Source: an uncultured Prevotellaceae bacterium (GTDB lineage Bacteria > Bacteroidota > Bacteroidia > Bacteroidales > Bacteroidaceae). Taken from it: 64,000 nt of DNA. Each line of letters begins with the position of its first letter. The stretch's first letter is position 1. The notes under the pieces were generated by a model, which saw nothing but the letters and a program-made list of their open reading frames with translations, did not search any database and was not told the DNA's origin. The position numbers and the translations under genes were made by a program. Shown here one piece after another: positions 7,236-16,538 of this stretch. The stretch is taken from positions 1 to 64,000 of the forward strand of contig CADASP010000001.1 of assembly GCA_902790625.1 (NCBI GenBank), given 5' to 3'.

Positions 7236-10200
7236 ATGCAAAAGAGATTCTTTCTACTTCTCGCCATGCTGCTCACGCTGACGCTGGGCACCATGGCACA
7301 GGTTACTACGTCGAGCATGGCCGGCAAAGTGACACTCGAAGGCTCTAACGAGGAAATCATCGGTGCCACCGTGGTGGCCGTGCACGAACCGTCGGGCACG
7401 CGCTACACCGCCGTGACCAACATGAAGGGTATGTTTGCCATCCAGGGCATGCGTGCGGGAGGCCCCTACAACGTCACCGTGAGCTACATCGGCCACCAGA
7501 CGAAGACCTTCCGCAACATCACGCTGCAGCTGGCCGAGACCTACAACCTCCCCGTGCTGCTCAGCGAGAACGTCAACGACATCGCCGAGGTGGTGGTGAC
7601 GGGCAAGGCCTCGAAATTCTCATTGGAGAAGACTGGTGCAGCCACCAACATAACCAGCCAACAGATTCAGACAATGCCGACGGTGAGCCGCAGCATCACC
7701 GACGTTACCCGTCTATCCCCCTTCGGCGGCAGCGGCATGAGATTCGCTGGCACTGACGGGCGCCTGGCCAACTTCACCATCGATGGTGCCAACTTTAACA
7801 ACAACTTCGGTCTGAACGACAAACTGCCTGGCGGTGGAAACCCTGTATCGCTCGACGCTATCGACGAACTGCAGGTGGTGATTTCACCCTTCGACGTGCG
7901 CCAAACAAATTTCATCGGTGGCGGTGTGAACGCCATCACGAAGAGCGGTACGAACACGTTCAAAGGAACAGCATACATATATCACCGCAACGAGAACATG
8001 CGCGGCGACGCCATTAACCACGTGCAGATGAGCGGTGCACGCGACAAAGACCAAAGCACAACGTATGGTGTTACGCTGGGCGGACCGATTATCAAGAACA
8101 AGCTTTTCTTCTTCGTTAGTGGCGAAATGATCAAAACGCCGACGATCGCTGTGCGCTGGCGAGGCTCTGAAGACGGCATGTATGACGTGACGCAAAACAT
8201 CTCGCGCACGACGCTGGACGACCTTGAGACGGCCAGGCAGTTCGTACACCAAAAATATGGATATGACACAGGCTCGTATTCTGACTTCCCTGCCGACGAG
8301 AGCAACTACAAGGCACTGGCTCGCTTAGACTGGAACATCACCGACAAGCATCATCTGGCGCTGAGATATAACTACACGAAGAACACCATCTGGAACGGAC
8401 CCAACGCTTCGTCGATGGACGGCGGCACCAGGTCGGCCTTCAGTCGTACGTCGCAGTACTCGATGTCGTTTGCCAACTCGATGTACTCGATGGACAACCT
8501 CGTTCATTCGTTCTCTATCGACCTGAACAGCCGACTCAGCGACAAGCTGTCGAACCAGTTCCTCGCCACCTTCTCCAAGCTCGACGATATCCGAGGTACC
8601 GACTCAGCCGAGTTCCCCTTCATCGACATCCTCGACGGATTTGGCGACCCCTCGCAGCCGGGCAACTACATGGCGCTGGGCTATGAGCTGTTTACGTGGA
8701 ACAATGCCGTGCACAACACCGTGTGGAATGTTAAAGATGACGTGACTTACTACATGGGTAAGCACAAGATAATGGCGGGCGTGAGCTATGAGTACCAAAT
8801 GGCCGACAACCAATATATGCGCAACGGCACAGGCTACTACCGCTATCGCTCTTTGGAAGATTTTATGAACGGCGCTACTCCAGAAGTGGTGTGTCTCACT
8901 TACGGCTACGATGGTGAGGCAAAGCCTGCCGCCAGGGTGCAGAGCAACAAGCTGGGCGTCTATGCACAGGACGACTGGCAGGTCAACGACAAGTTTAAAC
9001 TGACATTCGGCACCCGAATCGACGGTCTTTTCTTCAACAACAGCGACCTGATGACCAATAAGGCCATCTATGACCTTGACTACAATGGCCGCCATATTGA
9101 CACAGGCAAGTGGCCTGGTTCTACTATCACGTTCTCCCCCCGCGTGGGCTTCACTTACGACGTGTTCGGCGACAAGTCGCTGAAGGTGCGTGGTGGAACG
9201 GGGCTGTTCTCAGGCCGTCTGCCACTGGTGTTCTTCACCAATATGCCGACAAACAGCGGTATGGTACAGTATCAGGCTCAACTCAACTCGAAGAACGGCG
9301 AGAAACTGGGGTATGGCATGGATGCTTTCAATGGCGGACTTGTCACCGATGCCAACGGACGTGCCACCATTGCAGCACTCTACAACAAACTAACCACGAT
9401 GACCAACGCCGAGGGGAAAACAATCTTCCCCACTACGGTGAAACCTGAAGACGGCACGGTGCCCAGCTCCATCTCAGCCGTGAGCGACGACTTCAAGATG
9501 CCACAGGTGTGGAAGTCGAGCATTGCCATCGACTATCAGCTGCCTGTTAGCTTCCCTCTTAGCATCACGGGCGAGTTTATCTTCAACAAGATGCTCAACG
9601 ACCGCAGCATCTCCGACTGGAGCATACGTCCTGTTGAGGGATTTGCGCGTTGGCACGGCGCCGACAACCGTCCCATCTATCCCAGCGACTTCCGCACCAA
9701 CACGAAAGCATTTATGCTTGAGAACACCTCGAAAGGCTATGGCTGGATAGGCAACGTCACCGTCAACGCTCAGCCGTTTGATTGGATGAACCTGATGGTA
9801 GCCTACACACATACGGTGAACAAGGAAATAACGGGAATGCCCGGCTCGGCAGCCGAGAGTGCCTTCACATACGTTCCCACATACGAGGGTCCCAACAACA
9901 TTCGTCTGCACAATTCACAGTATGTGACTCCCAACCGTTTCATAGCTAATCTCACCATCAACGATCGTTGCAGCAACCACTACTCGCTGATTTATGAAAC
10001 CTGGCAGGGAGGCTACAACTACAGCTATATGATGCAGAACGATATGAATGGCGACGGCTACGCCTACGATGCCCTCTATATTCCCACCGACCAGCAGGTG
10101 GCCAGCGGCGAATTTCGCTTCGTCAGCAAGGATGATGCCGTGCGCTTCCTCGACTTCATTCACCACGACAGCTACTTGAAGAAGCACCAGGGCGAATACG

Positions 10201-11054
10201 CCGAGCCATACAGTGTCTACAACCCATGGGTTCACCGCATAGACTTAGCTTACAAACACGACTTCTGCGTGAACGTGGGCAACACCTCTCACGACCTACA
10301 GCTCTCGCTCGACGTGAAGAACGTGCTCAACTTCTTCAACAGCAGCTGGGGAGTGAGCAAATACATGAACACCTCGCTCAACGAGGGGCGCATCTTGAAG
10401 TATGAAAGCACCGACGCAGAGGGTTATCCCGTGTTCTCTACTCCAACAGCCGTTAATGGAAGCACCAAGGCCTGGGCCTCCAACTACAGCATCGGCCAGT
10501 GCTGGTATGCCAGCGTGGGCGTGAAGTATATGTTTGAAGGCAAGAAGCGCGACGACTGCGGATGCAACAACGACGGCGACACGAAGGCCAGAACCGTATA
10601 CGTGAAGGACAACCGCGAACTTGACCGCCTGAACGGCGAAATCAACCGCCTACGTGCTCAGGTGACCGACCTGAAGAACCGCAAGCCCGAAAAGGAAATC
10701 GTCACCATTGACAACAGCCGCGTGGTCACCTTCCCCTACCTGGTCAATTTCGCCGTGAACAACACCTCCGTGGAGAACCGCGACAAGGTGAACCTGGAGT
10801 CCATCGCTAAGATGATCAAGAGCACGCCAGAGAAGAAATACAACGTCATTGGCTACGCCGACAAGCAGACTGGCACACCCGAAGGCAACGCCAAGCTGGC
10901 CAGCGAGCGCGCACAGAACGTCTACGACATGCTCATCAACCAGTATGGCGTGCCCGCCAAGCAGCTCGTGAAGGATTCGAAGGGCGGCGTAGACTACATC
11001 TACATGAACGACGAGCAGCTCTCGCGCTCGGTCATCATCACCGAAGTGAAGTAA
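7236..11054 (+). CDS. Oar/TonB-receptor-like outer-membrane protein with C-terminal OmpA domain
   Basis: 1272 residues with a signal peptide (1-21, cleavage after TMA). A carboxypeptidase-regulatory-like domain (about 25-110) precedes a plug-like region (about 115-250, IQTMPTVSRSITDVTRLSPF) and a long beta-barrel (about 250-1105). Then come a Cys-containing linker (DDCGCNND), a short coiled coil (DNRELDRLNGEINRLRAQV), and an OmpA-like domain (about 1160-1272) with GYADKQTGTPEGN and LASERAQNVYD, which carry the Asp and Arg expected to bind peptidoglycan. No SusD follows; the next gene is an OB-fold/BACON lipoprotein. Substrate unknown. An Oar-type receptor ending in OmpA is an uncommon fusion. 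Confidence 0.9.
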   Translation: MQKRFFLLLAMLLTLTLGTMAQVTTSSMAGKVTLEGSNEEIIGATVVAVHEPSGTRYTAVTNMKGMFAIQGMRAGGPYNVTVSYIGHQTKTFRNITLQLAETYNLPVLLSENVNDIAEVVVTGKASKFSLEKTGAATNITSQQIQTMPTVSRSITDVTRLSPFGGSGMRFAGTDGRLANFTIDGANFNNNFGLNDKLPGGGNPVSLDAIDELQVVISPFDVRQTNFIGGGVNAITKSGTNTFKGTAYIYHRNENMRGDAINHVQMSGARDKDQSTTYGVTLGGPIIKNKLFFFVSGEMIKTPTIAVRWRGSEDGMYDVTQNISRTTLDDLETARQFVHQKYGYDTGSYSDFPADESNYKALARLDWNITDKHHLALRYNYTKNTIWNGPNASSMDGGTRSAFSRTSQYSMSFANSMYSMDNLVHSFSIDLNSRLSDKLSNQFLATFSKLDDIRGTDSAEFPFIDILDGFGDPSQPGNYMALGYELFTWNNAVHNTVWNVKDDVTYYMGKHKIMAGVSYEYQMADNQYMRNGTGYYRYRSLEDFMNGATPEVVCLTYGYDGEAKPAARVQSNKLGVYAQDDWQVNDKFKLTFGTRIDGLFFNNSDLMTNKAIYDLDYNGRHIDTGKWPGSTITFSPRVGFTYDVFGDKSLKVRGGTGLFSGRLPLVFFTNMPTNSGMVQYQAQLNSKNGEKLGYGMDAFNGGLVTDANGRATIAALYNKLTTMTNAEGKTIFPTTVKPEDGTVPSSISAVSDDFKMPQVWKSSIAIDYQLPVSFPLSITGEFIFNKMLNDRSISDWSIRPVEGFARWHGADNRPIYPSDFRTNTKAFMLENTSKGYGWIGNVTVNAQPFDWMNLMVAYTHTVNKEITGMPGSAAESAFTYVPTYEGPNNIRLHNSQYVTPNRFIANLTINDRCSNHYSLIYETWQGGYNYSYMMQNDMNGDGYAYDALYIPTDQQVASGEFRFVSKDDAVRFLDFIHHDSYLKKHQGEYAEPYSVYNPWVHRIDLAYKHDFCVNVGNTSHDLQLSLDVKNVLNFFNSSWGVSKYMNTSLNEGRILKYESTDAEGYPVFSTPTAVNGSTKAWASNYSIGQCWYASVGVKYMFEGKKRDDCGCNNDGDTKARTVYVKDNRELDRLNGEINRLRAQVTDLKNRKPEKEIVTIDNSRVVTFPYLVNFAVNNTSVENRDKVNLESIAKMIKSTPEKKYNVIGYADKQTGTPEGNAKLASERAQNVYDMLINQYGVPAKQLVKDSKGGVDYIYMNDEQLSRSVIITEVK

Positions 11055-11096
11055 AATATGAACAAAGGCAAATCAACGAATAAAAGAAATACGACT

Positions 11097-12917
11097 ATGA
11101 AACTGAAGTATATTATTGGCGCATTCCTTTCGGCAATGTTCTTCGTGGGTTGCTCTTCCGACGATGACCCAATCGGGACGTTAGACGGCATCAGCCTCTC
11201 TGAAACATTCGTCACCATACCGGCTGCGGGAGGCGACGCAACCATTACTGTCAACGCCAATGGCCAATGGAAATTCGACGAAATCTTCTACGTAAACGTG
11301 GCTACTGGACAGAAAGACCAGAACGGCAAAGACATCACCGAGAAGAAGTATTACCCCCTGCCCGTACAGCTGAACAAGGAAAAAACCGACGGCGAATACT
11401 CATGGCTCACCGCCGACCACTTGTCGGGTGCCGCCGGAGAGACGGTGGTGACCTTCCACGCCAATGCCAGTGATGCCGGACGCGAGACGATGCTCCAGAT
11501 CACCATCGGCGGAAAGACACAGTTCCTCATTGTGCGGCAGGGGTCGCTCGAGCCATCGCCCGCCACCTGCGCAGAAATCATCGCTGGACCCGACTCGAAG
11601 ACCTATCTCGTCACCGGAACCGTGAAGAGCATCGCCAACACCACCTACGGCAACTGGTATCTTGAGGACGCCACTGGACAGGTGTATATCTACGGCACCC
11701 TCGACAATGATGGCAAGACCAAGAACTTCACCTCCCTCGGCATCGAGGTCGGCGATGTGGTCACGGTGAGCGGACCCAAGACCACCTACAACGGCACCGT
11801 GGAACTTGTTGACGTTACCGTGATCAAGATTGTGAAAGCCTTGCTGAAGATTGATGCCACCGAGGCCTCAGTAGAAGCCACCGGCGGCGACGTCGACGTA
11901 AAGGTGGCCTACAAGGGCAACGGCACCCTGTTCGACATCGAAGACGCTGCCCAGGACTGGGTGCGGCTCAAGGATTCGAAGTACATACCTGGCGTGAAGA
12001 CCATTCGCGAGCAGAATCCCGCCGACACCGTGGTCTATACGTTCACCGTGCTGCCCAACAGCGGCGACAGCCGTAAGGCAGCTATCGTGTTCAGCTCGAA
12101 CAACGGCAAGGACAAGACCGAAATCAACTACACCATCAAGCAGAAGGGGTTTGCCCTGCCTCACGGAAAGAATGCTTCCGACCCGTTCAACGTGGCAGAG
12201 GCCATTGCCAAGTGCATAGAGATAGGCAGCACCACCGATGGTGAGATTTATTATGCCAAGGGAAAGATCAGCAGCATCAAAGAAGTGAGCACCAGCTACG
12301 GCAACGCCACATTCAACATCAGCGACAACGGCAGCGACGAGAATGCCCTCACATGCTTCCGCTCTCTTTTCCTCGACAACGAGAAATTCACCGACGAGAA
12401 GGCCATTGAAGTGGGCGACGAAGTCATCGTCTGCGGAAAGCTGGTTAATTATAATGGCACCACGCCCGAATTTACGCAGGGTTGCTATATCTTCAAGCTG
12501 AAGAAGGGCGGCTCGCCGGGCACCACCGCCGGCACGCTGCAGCAGCCGTTCACGCCCGCCGAGGCCAACGCCTTCTGCCAGACGCTGGGCGAGGGCAACA
12601 CGAGCGACACCGACTACTACGTGAAGGGAAAAATCATCGAGATTACCGACAACAACCAGTTTGGCACGCAGTACGGCAACTGCACCTTCTACCTCTCGAC
12701 CGACGGCAAGGACAGCGCCGACAAGTTCTACGTCTTCCGCACCCTCTACTTGGGCAACGTGAAGTACACCGACAACAGCTGGCTCAAGCCCAAGGCTGGC
12801 GACGAGGTCATCGTCTGTGGCAAGTTCACCCTCTACAAGGACAAGAACGGCAACCTGGTGCCCGAGACATCGGCCAACAACAGCTACATCTACTCGCTCA
12901 ACGGCAGCACGAAGTAG
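11097..12917 (+). CDS. BACON/OB-fold multidomain lipoprotein
   Basis: 606 residues from ATG 11097, chosen because it puts a lipoprotein signal peptide at the start (lipobox FVGC, Cys19, followed by SSDDD, an acidic surface-export-like signal). Order: BACON-like domain (about 30-155), an OB-fold nucleic-acid-binding-like domain (about 160-245, YLVTGTVKSI..YGNWYLED), a second BACON-like domain (about 247-360), then two related OB-fold modules (about 365-475 and 485-600, YYAKGKI / YYVKGKI). It begins 43 bp after the Oar-like gene and is probably its surface partner. Ligand unknown. A start at 11058 is less likely because it would bury the signal peptide. Confidence 0.85.
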   Translation: MKLKYIIGAFLSAMFFVGCSSDDDPIGTLDGISLSETFVTIPAAGGDATITVNANGQWKFDEIFYVNVATGQKDQNGKDITEKKYYPLPVQLNKEKTDGEYSWLTADHLSGAAGETVVTFHANASDAGRETMLQITIGGKTQFLIVRQGSLEPSPATCAEIIAGPDSKTYLVTGTVKSIANTTYGNWYLEDATGQVYIYGTLDNDGKTKNFTSLGIEVGDVVTVSGPKTTYNGTVELVDVTVIKIVKALLKIDATEASVEATGGDVDVKVAYKGNGTLFDIEDAAQDWVRLKDSKYIPGVKTIREQNPADTVVYTFTVLPNSGDSRKAAIVFSSNNGKDKTEINYTIKQKGFALPHGKNASDPFNVAEAIAKCIEIGSTTDGEIYYAKGKISSIKEVSTSYGNATFNISDNGSDENALTCFRSLFLDNEKFTDEKAIEVGDEVIVCGKLVNYNGTTPEFTQGCYIFKLKKGGSPGTTAGTLQQPFTPAEANAFCQTLGEGNTSDTDYYVKGKIIEITDNNQFGTQYGNCTFYLSTDGKDSADKFYVFRTLYLGNVKYTDNSWLKPKAGDEVIVCGKFTLYKDKNGNLVPETSANNSYIYSLNGSTK

Positions 12918-13126
12918 CCATTCCCCAACCACTCCTTACCAAGTTGTTACAATTAAAATGTGTTAAGACGGGAGGCACCTCAAAACAGCCGAATACCCTC
13001 AAAACTCGCGCGTTTTCCACAAAAAAATAATTGGACGAAAATAAGCGAGTTTTGAGAGGTTTCGGCAAACCTCTGGCTTTCAGGCACATAGGCTCAATTT
13101 GGCCATAAAAACCCATAGTTGGCTCA

Positions 13127-13170
13127 AAAAAGTCAACGTCAAAAAAAAATTTGGCGTTGACTTTTTCTTT
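13127..13170 (+). terminator. Hairpin terminator
   Basis: Arms AAAAAGTCAACG (13127-13138) and CGTTGACTTTTT (13155-13166) are perfect complements, with T-runs after both strands' stems, so it may be bidirectional. It lies 210 bp after the lipoprotein gene. The same AAAGTCAACG word recurs at 58597-58650. Confidence 0.6.
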
Positions 13171-13550
13171 TTTGGCGTTCTCGCAGAAACGAAAAATGGC
13201 CTAAATAACGGCTAAAATCCTGCACAAAACCTACGCGGTTGTGCAAAAATCGTGTCGGCAGTCGATTTTCCCTCATTGTTCGCCTTGCTCAAACAGCCTA
13301 AAGTGTGCGTCGTTTTGTTCTATAATGAAAAAATTTTTTGTAAGAATTCAGGAATTTCCATTTCACATCCTTTTGCACTTTTTGTCTGTTGTTTAACTGC
13401 CCAATTCGCCACGGGAACCACTCACGCTGCCTACCGAAAAAGGCATGGCCTTTTCCCTCTCCGGTGGCCTCCGCTCCCCATTTGTCGTGGCCTGAACCAT
13501 GCTCCGCAACCACTATTTCGCCAACTGTAGACGAAACCCACCAAGAAAAG

Positions 13551-13585
13551 CCGCAGTGCGCCGACCTTCTCGTCGGCGGCTGGTG
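13551..13585. repeat. Dispersed 35-bp repeat, copy 1
   Basis: Starts CCGCAGTGCGCCGACC and closely matches the segment at 56938-56971. Both copies are intergenic. It overlaps a small hairpin (GCCGACCTTCTCGTCGGC). Confidence 0.55.
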
Positions 13586-13593
13586 CCCTACGC

Positions 13594-14166
13594 TCAGCGC
13601 AGGGGCTTCAACGAGAGCTTCACAGGCTGTCGCTGCGACAGTTCGCCGGGGTTGGAGCCGGGCGCGCCTTCGGGCACCGACATGCCGTGGCGGTCATAGA
13701 GCTGCTGCCAATAAAGGGGGATGAGGCCCTGAGCATCGCGGAAGGTCATGGGGACGGGGGCGAAGATGGCATGCCCCTGCTTATCGACAAACGACAGCTG
13801 CACCAGCTCGGAACAATAGATGGCGTCGTTGGTGGGCAAGTAAAGCGAATCATAGGGCATGCCGAGATAGTGGCGGGCGTTGCCCACCGAGTGGCTGCGC
13901 GCCGCCGCTGCCACGCGCCCTCGGAGATAGTGGCCATCCTCGCGCCGCAACACCTGGCGGAGCGGGGTGACGACAACACCCTGGCGGGGGATGGCCTCCA
14001 CCACCTGACCCCGGCCAGCATAGATGGCCACGTGGTCGATGCTGGCGGGCGTCACCTGGGTGATAAAATTATCGGCAGCGACGACATGAAACAACAAGTC
14101 GCCGCTGCGCAATGACGTGGCGCACGAGGCACAGCCCAGCGCTGCCACCAAGAGGATTCGTCTCAT
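13594..14166 (-). CDS. YiiX/YebB-like NlpC/P60-superfamily cysteine peptidase lipoprotein
   Basis: 190 residues. The N-terminus is a lipoprotein signal (VAALGC, Cys12; a second Cys at 15). The permuted papain-like core has SGDLLFH, the catalytic-type His in DHVAIYAG (His45) and Cys in YCSELV (Cys118), the order typical of YiiX/YebB proteins rather than classical NlpC/P60. Likely anchored in the envelope and acting on a peptide, lipid or cell-wall amide, but no substrate can be named. The upstream DUF4301 gene stops 3 bp before this ATG on the minus strand, so the two form an operon. Confidence 0.85.
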   Translation of the reverse strand: MRRILLVAALGCASCATSLRSGDLLFHVVAADNFITQVTPASIDHVAIYAGRGQVVEAIPRQGVVVTPLRQVLRREDGHYLRGRVAAAARSHSVGNARHYLGMPYDSLYLPTNDAIYCSELVQLSFVDKQGHAIFAPVPMTFRDAQGLIPLYWQQLYDRHGMSVPEGAPGSNPGELSQRQPVKLSLKPLR

Positions 14167-14169
14167 TTA

Positions 14170-15675
14170 TTATTGATGCTGTGGGCGCAGCAGGTCGTTG
14201 ACGGTCTTCACGGGGTTGAAGGTGCCTAAGGGCACTTCCACGAAGACGGTGCTCCAGTCGCTCATGGCACCATTCCACAAGCCGGGCAGCTCCAGCGCCT
14301 TCAGCTCCTTGCCACCCTTCGACTTGCTGCTGATGAAGCCTGTCGACTTGTCGACATAGCGGGGCAGGTCGAATGGCTGGCCCTTGTAGTCGCGCACGGC
14401 GCACACCAGGTCAACGGGGTTGAAGTGGGTGCCCTGTGTAAACATCTTCATGTATTCCTCGTTCTGCGTGTCAATCTGGCTGCTCTCCAGGATTTGCAGG
14501 CTCACGGTGCCGTCTTGGTTGTAGGTGAGGAAGGGTCCTCCGCCCGGCTCGCCCACATTCTTCACCACGCCGCACACGCGCATGGGCCTGTTCAGCTTGC
14601 GGCGCAGGTAGTCGGCATCCACGGTGTTGCCCTTTGGCTGACAGCACAGGTCGTGCTCCACGAAGTGGGCCATCTCGGCCAGCTGTGCCTCGGTGGGCTG
14701 CCCCTCGTCGAGCAGGCGCAGATAGCCGAAAGCCTTCTGCTGCAGCTGCACCAGCACGCCAGCGATGACCTGCTTCCACTCCACGGTCTCGGGCTTCAGG
14801 CTGTCGGGCACCACGTTGTCGATGTTCTTCACAAAGATGATGTCGGCATCAATCTCGTTCAGGTTCTCGATGAGTGCGCCGTGGCCTCCGGGACGGAAGA
14901 GCAGACTGCCGTCGGCCTCGCGGAAGGGTGTGTTGTCGGGGTTGGCGGCGATGGTGTCGGTGCTGGGCTTCTGCTCAGAGAAGCTGATGTCGAACTTCAC
15001 GCCGTACTGCTGTGCCAGTGCGTCGGCCTTCTCGGCCACCTTCTGGCGGAAGAAATCCATGTGCTCATGGCTCACGGTGAAGTGCACGTGGGCCTCGCCC
15101 TTCGAGGCGGCATAGAGTGCGCCCTCCACCAGATGCTCCTCCATGGGTGTGCGGGCACCGTCGGCATACTTGTGGAAGAGGAGCATGCCCTTGGGCAGCT
15201 GGCCGTAGTTCAGGCCTTCCTTCTTCAGCATGTTGGCGGCCACGGCCTTGTAGTTGCCCTCGGCCATCAGGGCCTTCACGCCCTTGCCCTCGTTTTTCAG
15301 ACACACGGCATCGAGAGCGTCGAAGAAGGCAAAATGCTCGATTTCATCGAAGTATTTCTTCTCAAAATCGGTGGTGGGAACGTCGTAGGGCGCGTCGACA
15401 AAAGCAAACATGTTCTTGAACATACGGCTGGCGGCACCGCTGGCTGGCACGAATTTCACCACGCGGTGTCCTTCGGCCTTATACTGCTGCCACGCCTCCA
15501 CATACTGCTGGCGCTCCTTGGCCGAGGGTGCAACGATGCCACGGCCCACGGCGGCGGCGGCTTCGAGTTTCAGAAACGGGAAGCCCGTCTCGAACTGGTG
15601 TAACTGGGTCTCGATGGTCTCTGCGCTGATGCCACGCTGGGCTATCTGCTGCAGGTCTTTTTCTGATAGGTTCAT
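14170..15675 (-). CDS. DUF4301 family protein
   Basis: 501 residues from ATG at 15675; an in-frame GTG 21 bp upstream (15696) is possible but the ATG fits promoter spacing and the conserved MNLSEKDLQQIA start. Contains FVPASGAASRMFK near 75, a phosphate/nucleotide-loop-like stretch, and RPGGHGALIENLN in the middle. The family is widespread in Bacteroidota, with a sugar-nucleotidyltransferase-like feel but no proven function. Soluble, no signal peptide. Forms an operon with the downstream YiiX-like gene. Confidence 0.9.
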   Translation of the reverse strand: MNLSEKDLQQIAQRGISAETIETQLHQFETGFPFLKLEAAAAVGRGIVAPSAKERQQYVEAWQQYKAEGHRVVKFVPASGAASRMFKNMFAFVDAPYDVPTTDFEKKYFDEIEHFAFFDALDAVCLKNEGKGVKALMAEGNYKAVAANMLKKEGLNYGQLPKGMLLFHKYADGARTPMEEHLVEGALYAASKGEAHVHFTVSHEHMDFFRQKVAEKADALAQQYGVKFDISFSEQKPSTDTIAANPDNTPFREADGSLLFRPGGHGALIENLNEIDADIIFVKNIDNVVPDSLKPETVEWKQVIAGVLVQLQQKAFGYLRLLDEGQPTEAQLAEMAHFVEHDLCCQPKGNTVDADYLRRKLNRPMRVCGVVKNVGEPGGGPFLTYNQDGTVSLQILESSQIDTQNEEYMKMFTQGTHFNPVDLVCAVRDYKGQPFDLPRYVDKSTGFISSKSKGGKELKALELPGLWNGAMSDWSTVFVEVPLGTFNPVKTVNDLLRPQHQ

Positions 15676-15700
15676 AGCGGTAGGTTTTTTGTTCACGGCA

Positions 15701-15731
15701 CAAAGTTACGAATTTGCCAGCTATCCACCAA
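15701..15731 (-). promoter_or_regulatory. Promoter of the DUF4301-yiiX operon
   Basis: On the minus strand TTG, 20-nt spacer, TAACTTTG; this matches the Bacteroidota -33/-7 pattern and ends 25 nt before the ATG at 15675. Confidence 0.7.
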
Positions 15732-15850
15732 AGAAAGCGAGACTTTTTTTGATGTCCGCTTTACACGAGAGCCACAATTACCAAAAACTAAGGGTGCCAC
15801 CATCGCTTTGCAGCCCCGGACAAGTAGGCCAGTCGGCCATTCCGCCCTGG

Positions 15851-15893
15851 CAATAAAAAAAAGGCAGCCCCCCACTTGGTGGAAGACTGCCAG
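15851..15893 (-). terminator. rpsO terminator
   Basis: On the minus strand GGCAGTCTTCCAC pairs with GTGGGGGGCTGCC, followed by eight T residues. Located 28 bp after the rpsO stop. Confidence 0.85.
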
Positions 15894-15921
15894 ACGATAG
15901 TGCCAAAAAACCGCGATGCGC

Positions 15922-16191
15922 TTACTTGCGGAGACCGAGGGCCTTGATGATGGCACGATAGCGGTTGATGTCCTTGTTGTAGAGATACTTCAGCATCTTG
16001 CGGCGGCGACCGACGAGCTTGGTCAGCGAGCGGGCGGTACCGAAGTCCTTGTGGTTCTGCTTCAGGTGCTCCGTCAGGTGCTTGATGCGATAGGTGAACA
16101 GTGCAATCTGGCTCTCAGCCGAACCGGTGTCGGTTGCCGACTGGCCATACTGCTGGAAGATCTCTTCTTTCTTGGCTTTGTCTAAATACAT
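15922..16191 (-). CDS. rpsO: 30S ribosomal protein S15
   Basis: 89 residues, the standard S15 length. Contains DTGSAESQIALFTYRI and the RRKMLKYL motif that bind 16S rRNA helices 20-22. The start at MYLDKAKKEEI (16191) gives the canonical length; an upstream in-frame ATG at 16332 would add 47 unrelated residues. Monocistronic, with its own promoter about 110 nt upstream and a strong terminator. The 107-nt leader could house S15 autoregulation, but I see no clear pseudoknot. Confidence 0.98.
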   Translation of the reverse strand: MYLDKAKKEEIFQQYGQSATDTGSAESQIALFTYRIKHLTEHLKQNHKDFGTARSLTKLVGRRRKMLKYLYNKDINRYRAIIKALGLRK

Positions 16192-16301
16192 TGTTTTGTT
16201 GATTAATAAAGTTGGTTGCTCATTCATCCTTCCCCCGCTGGCAGTCTTAATCACAGCTGTTTCACGGCGTCGAATGTACTGGGTTTTCCAGAAAGCGGGT
16301 G

Positions 16302-16332
16302 CAAAGATACTGCTTTTTTCCCATTCTGACAA
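16302..16332 (-). promoter_or_regulatory. rpsO promoter
   Basis: Minus strand TTG, 20-nt spacer, TATCTTTG. It implies a leader of about 105 nt before the S15 ATG. Confidence 0.7.
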
Positions 16333-16525
16333 GTTTTTTCCTCTTTTTTTTTCATATACGCCTCATTCTGCAAGGGATTTACACCCAGTCGTGAACGGCA
16401 ATCAACGCTAATTCCTCCTTTGCCTATTCAGGTTGGAAAGTCAGCGCAAACGGCCAAAGAAAAGAAAAACGCATAAAAAAAGCAAATAATTGCCCTCCTT
16501 TCCAATGTTTTTAACAATAAATATG

Positions 16526-16533
16526 TATCTTTG
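16526..16533 (+). promoter_or_regulatory. -7 box abutting the DUF3990 start
   Basis: TATCTTTG ends only 5 nt before the ATG at 16539. With normal spacing the transcript would begin at or within a few bases of the start codon, implying a leaderless or nearly leaderless mRNA. Confidence 0.5.
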
Positions 16534-16538
16534 CAACG

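Larger units (their letters stand above)
12918..13593. other. 676-bp intergenic region with no supported gene
   Basis: Holds an inverted pair around 12998-13056 (CTCAAAACTCGC and its complement), a strong T-tailed hairpin at 13127-13166, and a 35-bp segment at 13551-13585 repeated near 56938. The rest is AT-rich with short open frames lacking coding character. Confidence 0.7.

Noticed and set aside
13252..13530. 92-codon open frame in the 12.9-13.6 kb gap
   Set aside because: No promoter, no domain, AT-rich intergenic composition and overlap with repeats.
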